From positions 1 to 43,720 of the forward strand of contig CAZSPP010000005.1 in the NCBI GenBank assembly GCA_964608845.1: 43,720 nucleotides of DNA. The letters are read 5' to 3'. Made by a program: the position numbers and the translations under genes. This document shows positions 15,823 through 24,744 of this stretch, in pieces. The notes beneath the pieces are model-generated. The model was not told the DNA's origin. It was given only the letters and a program-made list of their open reading frames with translations, and searched no databases. Every line of letters starts with the position of its first letter. The first letter of the stretch is position 1. This stretch comes from JAHLMP01 sp964608845 (GTDB lineage Archaea; Aenigmatarchaeota; Aenigmatarchaeia; GW2011-AR5; JAHLMP01).

Positions 15823-16062
15823 TTAAAGCATTTCTCTTAACTTTGCTGTTATAAATTCAACAATCTCAAAACTTAAAGGTATAGTTACTGATGTTTTGAA
15901 CCTTTTTTCTCCATTAGGCAAAAAGAAGCCTCTACTTAAGGATATGAATTCATTTTCTCCTTCTTTGGTTATTGCTTTTTTTCTAGATATCTCAATAAAG
16001 TTATTTTTTCCAAACTTTATTTCTTCTGCTTTTAAAATTTCAAAACTCACTTTTCTTTTCAT
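15823..16062 (-). CDS. Conserved-looking small protein of unknown function
   Basis: 79 residues, no signal or membrane helix. A beta-rich middle (NFIEISRKKAI, FISLSRGFFLPNGEKRF, SVTIP) is followed by a C-terminal helix (EIVEFITAKLREML). This beta-then-helix outline with a Lys/Arg-rich strand region recalls PC4/YdbC-like nucleic-acid-binding folds, but I do not recognise a definite family. It reads from its own ATG; the downstream pilin starts 75 bases later. Confidence 0.6.
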   Translation of the reverse strand: MKRKVSFEILKAEEIKFGKNNFIEISRKKAITKEGENEFISLSRGFFLPNGEKRFKTSVTIPLSFEIVEFITAKLREML

Positions 16063-16166
16063 TTATAAAAACCTACCTATATTTCTGCATTAGACTCATT
16101 AAATATTATATTAAAAATAAAATAAAAAAAATATTCAAAATTGGTAATTTTGGTTTTGTTTATATC

Positions 16167-16274
16167 TCACTCTTCTTCCCAGCTTTCATCTTCCTCTTCT
16201 TCCCAGTCTTCTTCGCTCCAGTCTTCGCCTTCTTCCTCTTCTTCCCAGTCTTCTTCTTTAAATTCAAATTTCAT
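16167..16274 (-). CDS. 35-residue acidic Trp-repeat microprotein
   Basis: ATG to TGA, 35 codons, preceded by a good ribosome binding site (AAGGTGATTTG) and a TATA-like TTTAAATATT further up (16303-16312). After MKFEFK nearly all residues are Glu or Asp, with Trp at 10, 19, 24 and 32 in repeated EDW/DWEEE units. No membrane helix or Cys. I do not know a family. The strong start signals and regular Trp spacing argue that it is real; such a polyanion might mimic DNA or RNA, or bind a basic protein groove (inference). It was too short for ordinary gene calling. Confidence 0.7.
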   Translation of the reverse strand: MKFEFKEEDWEEEEEGEDWSEEDWEEEEDESWEEE

Positions 16275-16383
16275 CAAATCACCTTATTGTTTAGGATAAA
16301 GCAAAAATATTTAAAGTTTTTATAATGGCAAAATAATAGATTTTTAGATATTTTTAATTATTTTTAAACTTGGGGGTGGGATT

Positions 16384-17928
16384 TTGAAACTAGTATCAAA
16401 ATGTCTTGATATTGACGCAGGAAAAAAACCTATAATAATTCTTAACAAGGAAGACGCTGAAGAGATTGGAGTAAATCCTTTAGATAGAGTTAATATCTTT
16501 TTAAAAAATAGAAAATTTGCATGCATAGTAAACATAAGTAAAGATTTTGTAAAAAGTGGTGAAATAGCTTTATACAAAGATGTTTGGAGTGAATTAGGGA
16601 TAAAAGATGGTGAAATAATTGAAGTAAAAAGAAGGGAAAAGATCTTGTCAAAAAAGTTTATAAGAAAAAAGATAGATGGAGGGAAAATTCCATATGAAGG
16701 AATGAAAGAAATAGTGAAAGATCTGATAAATAATAATTTAAATGATCTTGAAATTGCTTCATTTATTACAGCTCTACACATAAGAGGTATTTCTTTAGAT
16801 GAAATAGTTTCTCTAAGCAAGGCTATGTTAGAAAGCGGTAAAAAAATTTCTTTTAATAAGAATATTATATGTGACAAACATAGCTTGGGAGGGGTACCTG
16901 GAGATAAAACTACGTTATTGTTAGTGCCTATCATAGCTTCGTGCAATTTAACGATACCAAAAACATCTTCGAGAGCTATAACGTCACCAGCAGGGACTGC
17001 AGACAGAATGGAAGTTTTAGCTCCTGTAAACTTAAGAGCAGATGAAATGAAGAAAGTAGTAGAGAAAACAAATGGATGCATCGTTTGGGGAGGTGCTCTT
17101 GATTTAGCTCCGGCTGATGATCTATTCATAAGAATAGAACAGCCTTTAGATCTAGATCCTCTTTATATTCCTTCAATAATGAGCAAAAAGAAGGCGGTAT
17201 CTGCAACTCATCTTGTTTTAGACATTCCTACAGGAAGAGGAGCAAAAGTAAAAACCTTTGGAGAAGCGTATGAAATTGGAAGTGATTTTATAAGAGTTTC
17301 TAAAATGCTTGGAATTAAAACAGTTTGTGGAATAACTTTTGGAGAGCAGCCAATAGGTTATTGTGTAGGTCCTGCACTAGAAGCAAGGGAAGCTTTGGAA
17401 GCTTTGATAAACAAAAAAGAACCTGTCGATTTAATAGAGAAAGCTTGTTCCTTGGCTGGACTGCTATTAGAGCTTGTTGGAAAGGGTAATAAAAACATAG
17501 CATATAAATGCATAACGAGTGGAAAGGCTGAAAAAAAAATGAGAGAAATTATCAAAGAACAGGGAGGAAATCCAAAAATAAAACCTGAAGATATAGAGAT
17601 AGGTGATAAAAAGGTGGATATAATATCAAACAAAAACGGAATAGTAATGTGGATAAAAAACCAAGAAATAGCAGATATTGCAAAGATTGCTGGGGCACCG
17701 AAAGATAAGGGTGCTGGAATAAAACTTCATGTTAAGATTGGCGATAAAGTGAAAAAGAACCAAAAAATATTAACAATATATTCAGAAAAATCTTTAAAGT
17801 TAAATGAAGCTGAAAGATATGCAAAAGAAATTGATCCTATAGTAATAATAGAAAAATTAAGCAAAAATATGTTAATAAGAAAGCTTGAAGAAGAAAAATA
17901 TGAAAGGGGTTTTGTTTTAGAAAGATGA
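16384..17928 (+). CDS. deoA: AMP phosphorylase
   Basis: 514 residues. It cleaves AMP with phosphate to adenine and ribose 1,5-bisphosphate (archaeal nucleotide salvage). It has an N-terminal archaeal extension (MKLVSKCLDIDAGK), the thymidine-phosphorylase-type glycine-rich KHSLGGVPGDKTT, SSRAITSPAGTADRME, and a long C-terminus as in the AMP phosphorylase subfamily rather than bacterial pyrimidine phosphorylase. It starts at TTG: GGGGGTGGG lies directly upstream and no ATG fits. The partners (ribose-1,5-bisphosphate isomerase, type III RuBisCO) are not in the window, but the next gene is phosphoglycerate mutase, which would use the resulting 3-phosphoglycerate. Confidence 0.95.
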   Translation: MKLVSKCLDIDAGKKPIIILNKEDAEEIGVNPLDRVNIFLKNRKFACIVNISKDFVKSGEIALYKDVWSELGIKDGEIIEVKRREKILSKKFIRKKIDGGKIPYEGMKEIVKDLINNNLNDLEIASFITALHIRGISLDEIVSLSKAMLESGKKISFNKNIICDKHSLGGVPGDKTTLLLVPIIASCNLTIPKTSSRAITSPAGTADRMEVLAPVNLRADEMKKVVEKTNGCIVWGGALDLAPADDLFIRIEQPLDLDPLYIPSIMSKKKAVSATHLVLDIPTGRGAKVKTFGEAYEIGSDFIRVSKMLGIKTVCGITFGEQPIGYCVGPALEAREALEALINKKEPVDLIEKACSLAGLLLELVGKGNKNIAYKCITSGKAEKKMREIIKEQGGNPKIKPEDIEIGDKKVDIISNKNGIVMWIKNQEIADIAKIAGAPKDKGAGIKLHVKIGDKVKKNQKILTIYSEKSLKLNEAERYAKEIDPIVIIEKLSKNMLIRKLEEEKYERGFVLER

Positions 17929-17947
17929 AAGAGATTCGTGAAAATTT

Positions 17948-19117
17948 ATGAAAGATAAAATGATTTTTATCATATTAGATGGTGCTGCTGATAAGGGGAT
18001 AAAAACTCCTTTTAGTGAAGCAAACAAACCTAATTTAGATAAGATAGCAAGTGAAGCTTTTTGTTGCTTATGGGAAGGGCCAAAAGCAGAAAAGGGTTAT
18101 AATCCAAAGTCTATGAGTGATATAGCAACTCTTGAAATTTTAGGATATTCTCCAAAAGATAATCCTGGAAGAGGATATATAGAAGCCTTGGGAATAGGAC
18201 TAAAACCAAAGAAAAATTGCGTATATATAAGAGGGAATTTTGCTACTGTCAAAAAAATTGGAAATAAATTTAAAATTATAGATAGAAGGGCAGGAAGGGA
18301 AGAATTTGGTTTAAAAGATTTAGCAAATTCTTTGAGTATGAAAATTGAGGATGTTAAAATAAAGTGCATAAGTTCTCTTGGACACAGGTGCATTTTAATT
18401 TTGGATGGAAATGGATTATCAAAAGATGTAACAGATTCTGATATTGGAAAATATGCAAGAAAGGTTTTTTCAAAGAATAAGAAAGCAGAAAAAACTGCTA
18501 GAATATTAAACAAGTTTTTGGAATCTTCTTACGAAATTCTTTCTAATAGCGAAATAAACAAAAAAAGAAATTATCCCGCAAATTTTATTTTATTGAGAGG
18601 CGCTGGAATATATAAGAAGGTTGAGGGCTTTGAAAAAAGATATAAAATGAAAGCTTGCTCTATTGCTGGACATGTTGTAATAAAAGGTATCTCGAGATAT
18701 TTAGGAATAAATAGCATAAATGTTAGAGGGGCGGATGCAAGTCTTAATACAAATTTGGAGGGAAAGGTTAAGGCATTGAAGAAAAATTTAAAAAGATACG
18801 ACTTTTTGCTCTTACATATAAATGGCTGTGATGTTGCAGGACATGAAAAAAGTTTTGAGCAGAAGAAAAGATTTTTAGAGAAGATTGATAACATCGTTTT
18901 TTCTGAGATTAAAAATATGAAAGCGAATATTGTTTTGACATGCGATCATAGAACTCCTGTTAAAACTGGAGAGCATGAATTTGGTTCTGTGCCTGCTTTA
19001 TTTTATTCTTATAAAGAAAATCTATCTAATGGAATAAAAAATTTTAGTGAAAGAGAATGTAAAAAAGGTGGAAAAATTAAAAATGTTATGAAATTTGCTT
19101 TAAGATTATTGAGGTGA
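17948..19117 (+). CDS. apgM: 2,3-bisphosphoglycerate-independent phosphoglycerate mutase, archaeal type
   Basis: 389 residues. It interconverts 3- and 2-phosphoglycerate. Alkaline-phosphatase fold marks are present: FIILDGAAD at the start, the KSMSDIATLEILGY region with the nucleophilic Ser, GRGYIEALG, RGADASLNTN, HINGCDVAGH and the metal-binding TCDHRTPV / GEHEFGSVP near the C-terminus. Length fits the archaeal apgM family. It follows AMP phosphorylase by 19 bases and overlaps the next gene by GTGA, so the three genes form an operon. Confidence 0.95.
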   Translation: MKDKMIFIILDGAADKGIKTPFSEANKPNLDKIASEAFCCLWEGPKAEKGYNPKSMSDIATLEILGYSPKDNPGRGYIEALGIGLKPKKNCVYIRGNFATVKKIGNKFKIIDRRAGREEFGLKDLANSLSMKIEDVKIKCISSLGHRCILILDGNGLSKDVTDSDIGKYARKVFSKNKKAEKTARILNKFLESSYEILSNSEINKKRNYPANFILLRGAGIYKKVEGFEKRYKMKACSIAGHVVIKGISRYLGINSINVRGADASLNTNLEGKVKALKKNLKRYDFLLLHINGCDVAGHEKSFEQKKRFLEKIDNIVFSEIKNMKANIVLTCDHRTPVKTGEHEFGSVPALFYSYKENLSNGIKNFSERECKKGGKIKNVMKFALRLLR

Positions 19118-19935
19118 AGAAAATTTTTGTAACGAAGTTTGACGGAAGAAAGGAAGAGTTTCAAAAACAAAAAATAATAAATACATGCATAAGGGCAGGA
19201 GCATCTGAAGAGATTTCTAAAAAAATTGCTGACGAAATTGAAAAAATTGCGTATGATGGAATAACAACAAAAGAGATTTATGAAAATATAAAAAAGCTAC
19301 TTGAAAAATATGAAAAGAGATTATCTAGCATTTATGGATTGAGAGAAAGTATTTCTACGCTCGATCCACTAATATTCGAAGTTTATGTGAAAAGGATTTT
19401 GGAAAATTACAATTATGTTTGTGAATACAATAAGATAATAAGCGGAGCTTGTGTGGAGCATCAGGTTGATATTGTAGCAAGGTCTGAAAAAAATGAATTG
19501 ATTTTGGTGGAATGTAAAAGACATGAAAATCCACATAGATTTTGCGGTCTCGATGTTTGTTTGCAAGTTCAAGCAAGATTAGAAGATTTGAAGGATGGTT
19601 TTCAAAAAGGATTTAATAATTATAACTTTACTTCTGCATGGATAATTACAAATACAAAATTTTCTGAGCATGCAAAAATTTATTCAAGTGCAAAGAAGAT
19701 AAAATTAACTGGATGGAGATATCCTGAAAATGAAGGTTTAGAACAACTTATAGAAAGAAAAAAGCTTTATCCTATTTCAATTCTAAAAACAAAGAAGCAA
19801 ATAATTCAAAAGATTTTTAACAACGGGATAATACTTTTGAAAGAGTTGGAAAAAGAAAAACTAAAAGAGATTGGAATAAAAGAAAGTATTATAAATGGCT
19901 TGCTAAAACAAAAAGAAGAGATAATTAAAGAATAA
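19114..19935 (+). CDS. ATP-cone plus restriction-endonuclease-like protein
   Basis: 273 residues, GTG start overlapping the previous stop (GTGA). Residues 1-90 are an ATP-cone, the nucleotide-sensing domain of ribonucleotide reductases (VTKFDGRKEEF at the start). Residues about 90-230 are a Mrr-like endonuclease core: HQVDIVARSEKNELILVECK shows the Asp...Glu-x-Lys catalytic triad. A helical C-terminus follows (LKEIGIKESIINGLLKQK), perhaps a helix-hairpin-helix. This architecture is known in archaea but its substrate is not. Its stop abuts that of the convergent thiolase gene. Confidence 0.85.
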   Translation: MKKIFVTKFDGRKEEFQKQKIINTCIRAGASEEISKKIADEIEKIAYDGITTKEIYENIKKLLEKYEKRLSSIYGLRESISTLDPLIFEVYVKRILENYNYVCEYNKIISGACVEHQVDIVARSEKNELILVECKRHENPHRFCGLDVCLQVQARLEDLKDGFQKGFNNYNFTSAWIITNTKFSEHAKIYSSAKKIKLTGWRYPENEGLEQLIERKKLYPISILKTKKQIIQKIFNNGIILLKELEKEKLKEIGIKESIINGLLKQKEEIIKE

Positions 19936-20874
19936 TTAATCTAAATTTTTTATCCTTTCCAAAAGCTCGCATGCTTTGCAAATTTCTTTTGATGTAGGTT
20001 CTTTACAAATTCTGCACTTATTTATTTCTATGCTTTTTGTTTCGGTATAACCTAAACCTTTTAAAGCCGCTTTTCTTATTTTTTCTGAAAAGCTTATTAT
20101 TTGATATTTTGTTCCAGGGTATTTTTCTTCGAGCTCTTTCAAAATTTTTCTTACTGTTAATCTTACGGAATCAAAAGCATATGGACATTTCTTTTTATGA
20201 TAAAAAGGTATTTTATTTATTTTATCATATAAAGTGATTTCCTCTGAACTAAGATTTATAAGTGGTTTTATTCTTTGAACCAGATATTTACTTTTTATTA
20301 ATCCTGGTATTGGCCCTAATTTTAAAAATTTTTCTGTATCCCCACGAATAAAATTCATTATCGCTGACTCAGCTTCATCGTCTATATTTATTCCAATTGC
20401 AAGTTTTGTTGCACCCCGTTTTCTTGCTTCTTTATTTAATATATACCTTCTCCAAACACCACAAAATGTGCATGGTTTTGCTCGAATTCCTTTTTTATTA
20501 AAAATTTTCACTATATCCGAAATTCCGAAACCGAAATACTCTTTAAAAGAAATTATATTGTATTCAACATTCAAAGTTTTGCAAAGTATTATTCCCTTTT
20601 CAATAGATTTTTTTCTGTATTCTCCTATTCCTTCATCAATCATTATTGCAAAAATTTTATTTTTAAAAAATTTTTTGAGAATATAGAGTAAAAGAGAAGA
20701 ATCCTTTCCGCCTGACAATCCAACAGCTATAATATCATCTTTTTCTACAAGCTTGTTTTTTCCTATAACTCTTTTTATATTTTTCTCTACAAATTTTGTA
20801 AAGCATTTTTCGCAATAATATTTTCCTTCATTTCTTTTTTCATATATTGCTTTTCTTCCGCAATTGCAAAGCAT
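19936..20874 (-). CDS. tRNA 2-thiouridine synthase, TtuA/NcsA/Ctu1 family
   Basis: 312 residues. N-terminal zinc finger (C3, C5, C21, C24), PP-loop SGGKDS (54-59), internal PCTFCG and KKKCPY cysteines that bind a [4Fe-4S] cluster in TtuA-type enzymes, and a C-terminal zinc finger (CRIC, CKAC). Members adenylate and thiolate tRNA uridines (U54 by TtuA, wobble U34 by NcsA/Ctu1). Which position is used here cannot be told by eye; T-loop thiolation at 54 would complement Pus10. A helix-rich GYTETKSIE segment lies before the second finger. Confidence 0.92.
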   Translation of the reverse strand: MLCNCGRKAIYEKRNEGKYYCEKCFTKFVEKNIKRVIGKNKLVEKDDIIAVGLSGGKDSSLLLYILKKFFKNKIFAIMIDEGIGEYRKKSIEKGIILCKTLNVEYNIISFKEYFGFGISDIVKIFNKKGIRAKPCTFCGVWRRYILNKEARKRGATKLAIGINIDDEAESAIMNFIRGDTEKFLKLGPIPGLIKSKYLVQRIKPLINLSSEEITLYDKINKIPFYHKKKCPYAFDSVRLTVRKILKELEEKYPGTKYQIISFSEKIRKAALKGLGYTETKSIEINKCRICKEPTSKEICKACELLERIKNLD

Positions 20875-20905
20875 ACTAAATATTTAGACAAAAATTTCAA
20901 AAAAT

Positions 20906-20913
20906 ATTTATAT
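20906..20913 (+). promoter_or_regulatory. TATA-like box
   Basis: TTTATATA lies about 24-31 bases before the ATG at 20937, the distance expected if transcription starts at or next to the start codon (leaderless mRNA). It is within the divergent gap shared with the thiolase gene. Confidence 0.5.
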
Positions 20914-20936
20914 AAATTAACTTAAAATAATATTCC

Positions 20937-21200
20937 ATGATTTTGCAAGAAAAGATGAAAAAAATCCTTGATTTGCAAATGTCAAATATTGAAGGTATAG
21001 ATGATGTTCAGATAGTTTCCGATAAGGAATATGGTTATATTATTGTACTTGTTAATGAAAAATCTTTATACAATGAAATTTTAGAAGCAAAGCTTCAAAA
21101 CCTTGAAGGAAAAAGGATATTTCCAGATCTTTGGATTTTTGGCCCTTATATTTCTAACTCAAAAGCAATTAACGAAACAAAAAAAGGGGATGAATCCTAA
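20937..21200 (+). CDS. Small protein of unknown function
   Basis: 87 residues, soluble, no Cys. Two helices (LQEKMKKILDLQMSNI; SLYNEILEAKLQNLEG) surround a beta hairpin (DDVQIVSDKEYGYIIVLV), then FPDLWIFGPYI and a Lys/Glu-rich tail. I do not recognise a family. It has its own TATA-like element and probably a leaderless transcript. It ends just before the convergent proteasome gene. Confidence 0.55.
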   Translation: MILQEKMKKILDLQMSNIEGIDDVQIVSDKEYGYIIVLVNEKSLYNEILEAKLQNLEGKRIFPDLWIFGPYISNSKAINETKKGDES

Positions 21201-21224
21201 AAGAAAATGTTTGAAAATGGATTA

Positions 21225-21935
21225 TCAAAAATATTTAGAAACCTCTTCTTTACTCAATTTTCTAAATACCTTATTTTCGGCTACACCTATATCCAAAGAT
21301 TCTAAAGTTGTTTTCTTTTCTACAGCTTTCATTATTTTTATGCTTAACTTTATTGCTTCATCCTTACTCATATCATATTGATACTCTTTTTCAAGCATTT
21401 GATTTGCAACTTTTGCCCCTCTTCCCACGGCTCTTCCATACCATTCCCTAAATGTTCCAGAAGGATCTGTTTCAAATAAATGCTCTTTTTCATCTATTCC
21501 TCCAATAAGAAAAGAAACACCAAAAGGTCTTATTCCACCTACTTGTGTATATTGTTGCTTTTTGTATGCTATTGCCTTTGTCAAACTTTTTACTGATATC
21601 GGTTCATTAAATGTTATCTTATTTACTTGTGCCTTTATTCTCGCATATTCTATTAATGAGTGAGCATCTGCAACAAAACCACAAAAGCCTACTCCTATAT
21701 GTTCATCTACTTTTATTATTTTTTCGGTTGATTCTGGAACCAAAAGCTTATTTGTAGTTTTATAAGCAGAAAGTACTACCCCTCCTTTAAAAACTATGCC
21801 TAATATTGTTGTTGCATTTTCCACTGCCTTATAAGCATATTCCACTTGATATAACCTTCCTTCTGGCGAAAATACTACAATAGCCCTATCATAAGCCATC
21901 TTCGGCATTGATTCAGGAGATTCTATCTCTACCAT
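21225..21935 (-). CDS. psmA: Proteasome subunit alpha
   Basis: 236 residues. Forms the outer rings of the archaeal 20S proteasome, gating access to the beta-subunit proteolytic chamber. The N-terminal signature YDRAIVVFSPEGRLYQVEYA (15-34) is the alpha-specific H0 region; GFVADAHSLIEYAR and GGIRPFGVSFLIGGID follow. The C-terminus ends in KYF, with a penultimate Tyr (HbYX-accepting lysine pocket elsewhere). The beta subunit and ATPase are not in the window. Confidence 0.97.
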   Translation of the reverse strand: MVEIESPESMPKMAYDRAIVVFSPEGRLYQVEYAYKAVENATTILGIVFKGGVVLSAYKTTNKLLVPESTEKIIKVDEHIGVGFCGFVADAHSLIEYARIKAQVNKITFNEPISVKSLTKAIAYKKQQYTQVGGIRPFGVSFLIGGIDEKEHLFETDPSGTFREWYGRAVGRGAKVANQMLEKEYQYDMSKDEAIKLSIKIMKAVEKKTTLESLDIGVAENKVFRKLSKEEVSKYF

Positions 21936-22011
21936 AAAACCACTTTAAAAATCCTACTTTATTTATATCAATAAGATTTAAATTATTATAATAAAACTTT
22001 AAATTTTCACA

Positions 22012-22563
22012 TCAAGCAGTTATTAATACTTTATTTGAGGTTTTATTATATAGTATCATTACAAGTTTTTGATCTTTTATGAAATTCCCATAAACATTCC
22101 AATCTATCTGATCTTCATCTCCACAATTTCCATTATAGCTAACCTCATTTCCATCTCTATCTTTTATTATAGAGTTTTCTAGAATTCTACAACCTCCTTC
22201 ATTTTCCATTATTTTTGTTACATCATATTCTGTAATTTCTCCTGGATTTTTTTCTAATCTAATTGAAAAACATGTAACATATTCTCCTTTTTCAAATCTT
22301 GCTTTTTGCCAACATGCAATAGAATAAGCTGCTATATATCTTGCTAACTCTTCTTTTGTAGATGGTGATATGTTTTCTGTTTTATGAGAAATACCAGAAG
22401 GTTTGCAAGCTTCGTGTGTTTGCTGCAAAACATTCTGATAAAAGAAGCAAAAAACATCTTTACCCAAGTCTCTTAAAGGACCTGAAACAAATAAGATTAA
22501 TAAAGAAATACTAATTAGCACTATTATTATTACAAAAATTGTTTCTACTTCTAATCCTTTCAT
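22012..22563 (-). CDS. Pilin-like single-helix protein downstream of TadC homolog
   Basis: 183 residues. MKGLEVETIFVIIIVLISIS gives one N-terminal membrane helix; a charged residue near position 5-7 in a hydrophobic helix resembles pseudopilins. The exported part has about six Cys (DVFCFFYQ, EACKP, IACW, VTCFS, GGCR, GNCG). It starts three bases after the stop of the TadC-like gene. No exact family is recognised; a minor pilin or assembly factor of this secretion system is the best guess. Confidence 0.7.
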   Translation of the reverse strand: MKGLEVETIFVIIIVLISISLLILFVSGPLRDLGKDVFCFFYQNVLQQTHEACKPSGISHKTENISPSTKEELARYIAAYSIACWQKARFEKGEYVTCFSIRLEKNPGEITEYDVTKIMENEGGCRILENSIIKDRDGNEVSYNGNCGDEDQIDWNVYGNFIKDQKLVMILYNKTSNKVLITA

Positions 22564-22566
22564 CTT

Positions 22567-24666
22567 TCATCCAATACCTAAAACTAAACCTTTTGTAGCC
22601 AAAACTCCTATTAACAAAACTATTGAATACATAACTAAAGCAAATAAAAGTGATTTACCGATCAAAACATTTCTTGTAGTAACATCAAAACCATTCTTTA
22701 TTCCGTTCATGAAATAGCAAATTATTATAACTATTTCTATCATATAAATTCCAACAATTAGTTGAAAAACCGTTAGTGGAATAATCTTTTCCATTTGAAT
22801 GAAGCTGAACATTTGTGACAAACTCTTCGTTTGATCCACAAAAAATCCTCCAAGAAATTGTTGCTCAACTTTAGCAATCATTTTAACAATTTCTTGAAGC
22901 AAAACTATAATGTCTGTTGCCATTGCTCCTACAACTCCACAAATAAAAGGTGCTATAAAACTTGCTTGAAGTTGAAGAGCAGAAGATATGTCGTTAAGCA
23001 TTTCTATTATAGAATTCCTTATTTTTTGCATTTTTTCTAAAAAATTTGAAATAGAATATGAAGCCATTGAAAGGATTGAAGAAGATTTTCCTGCTGCAGA
23101 AAGCAAAATCTCTAATATATCTTTCATTAATAAAGATGGGTACCATTTTATTACTCCATACTCTCTATCAAATATTGCACTTCTTATTGTCATTCCTAAT
23201 CTTTTTATATTTTGCAATACTCCATAAAAGAATTTATACATAGGAGTATCTTCAAGCTTAGATCTTTTGTATTTTTCTAATAATTCTTGAATCGCAAATT
23301 CTATTGGCACTCCAGAAGATAAAATTTCAGAAAGATCGAAAAGAGCTATTTGAAAGTTATTTTCAAGCTCCTCTATCTCATTTCTTATTTTCAATCTCTG
23401 ATAACTCTTTCCTAAACAATAAAGAGAGATTGCTACACCAAGACCAACAATAATAGATAGGGATTGAAGCGTATATTTGAAAATATTGGTTTTATCATAC
23501 ATTTTTGTCATATAATCTTTCCAAGATTCTTCTGCTCCTGGTGAGCTAGCTATTCTTATATAATCTGAAGCAAGTGTAATAAAATGGTTAATTCCTTGAA
23601 GAGATAATATTAATCCAGCAAGAAAAGCAACGAGAAATGCTGAAATAAATATCTTTTTATTTCCAATTCTTAGTGCAAATTTTCCTGAAGGAGGGAGCTC
23701 TGGATGATGAGAAACATCTGGAAAAGAAAATGCTCCTGGTCTTTTGGAAACTACTCTTCTTAAATACCAAAATAATATTAAAGGTAAAACTATGGTATAT
23801 CCAAAAGCAAGATATGTTGTTAAATGTCCGCCCGCTGAACCATGAAGAAATATTGCTATCATAGGAAACATTACCAATCCCATTAACGGAAATGTAATAC
23901 CCATTGTATGTATCATTGTCATTGGTATTTTCAACTCTCTTGAATAAGCTTGCATTTTGTCATAAGTTGAATTTAAAATATGAGTCAAAGCTTTGTCAAG
24001 GATTGCTTTTCTTCTCTCTTCTGTATATTCATGCTCTAAAGAGAAAAGTAGGTTTATACTTTCTATAAACTCTTTGTCCCAGGAAATCCATTTTTCTATT
24101 TTACTGTTAATTGCCTCTTCTAATGTCTTATACTTTCCTATTTTTAGTCCCCAAAGCATTTCTTTTAAATCTCCTGCTAATGGCCCAGTACAATGTTTTG
24201 CTGCAAAATTAAAAGCACCTTCCATCTGTGGAGTAAGGCGAAGATAAATAACCATATACAAAATAACCTTTACTGTTTCGTCGGCTGCTCTTATTTTTGT
24301 TACAGCAGCAAAGTATGGAGGATATGTGTAGATGATATAGCTAATAAATATTGGAATAAATATGAGAAAGATTCCTATTGTAGGAAGTATCAGATATATT
24401 AAAAACAAAAAAGCAAATGAGACTAAAAAACTTAAAACTGTGAAAGCGTAAACACCATCGGTAGTTACATTTAAACCAGAGCTAAGAATTGAATTTTTTA
24501 GATTTTCTGACTTTGGCCATTTAATTTTTAAAATATCTTCTGAAAAATTGCACCCCTTTTCATAAAATCCTACAAACCCTTTCTTTTCTTCCTCTATCTC
24601 AAATTCTTTATAAATCTCAGAAATTTCATCTTTCTTAAAAAACTTTGGAATTTTGAACCTTGCCAT
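22567..24666 (-). CDS. Type II/IV secretion inner-membrane protein, TadC/FlaJ-like (copy 1)
   Basis: About 699 residues from the ATG at 24666 (a TTG codon precedes it). Two T2SF/GspF-type halves are visible: a first membrane pair (about 50-110), a helical cytoplasmic region, a second set with TMIHTMGITFPLMGLVMFPM, then in the second half the repeat-like LFDLSEILSSGVPIEFAI and SFIAPFICGVVGAMATDII, ending in further membrane helices. This family is the platform on which the pilus ATPase acts. It is divergent from the ATPase gene. Copy 2 (27522-29417) is clearly homologous. Confidence 0.9.
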   Translation of the reverse strand: MARFKIPKFFKKDEISEIYKEFEIEEEKKGFVGFYEKGCNFSEDILKIKWPKSENLKNSILSSGLNVTTDGVYAFTVLSFLVSFAFLFLIYLILPTIGIFLIFIPIFISYIIYTYPPYFAAVTKIRAADETVKVILYMVIYLRLTPQMEGAFNFAAKHCTGPLAGDLKEMLWGLKIGKYKTLEEAINSKIEKWISWDKEFIESINLLFSLEHEYTEERRKAILDKALTHILNSTYDKMQAYSRELKIPMTMIHTMGITFPLMGLVMFPMIAIFLHGSAGGHLTTYLAFGYTIVLPLILFWYLRRVVSKRPGAFSFPDVSHHPELPPSGKFALRIGNKKIFISAFLVAFLAGLILSLQGINHFITLASDYIRIASSPGAEESWKDYMTKMYDKTNIFKYTLQSLSIIVGLGVAISLYCLGKSYQRLKIRNEIEELENNFQIALFDLSEILSSGVPIEFAIQELLEKYKRSKLEDTPMYKFFYGVLQNIKRLGMTIRSAIFDREYGVIKWYPSLLMKDILEILLSAAGKSSSILSMASYSISNFLEKMQKIRNSIIEMLNDISSALQLQASFIAPFICGVVGAMATDIIVLLQEIVKMIAKVEQQFLGGFFVDQTKSLSQMFSFIQMEKIIPLTVFQLIVGIYMIEIVIIICYFMNGIKNGFDVTTRNVLIGKSLLFALVMYSIVLLIGVLATKGLVLGIG

Positions 24667-24744
24667 CAAAATTTATTTTGTTTGAGATTTTAATAAAGCT
24701 TTTTGATTACTCTTTGGTATTTCTTTCAATAAAGTATAAAAATA

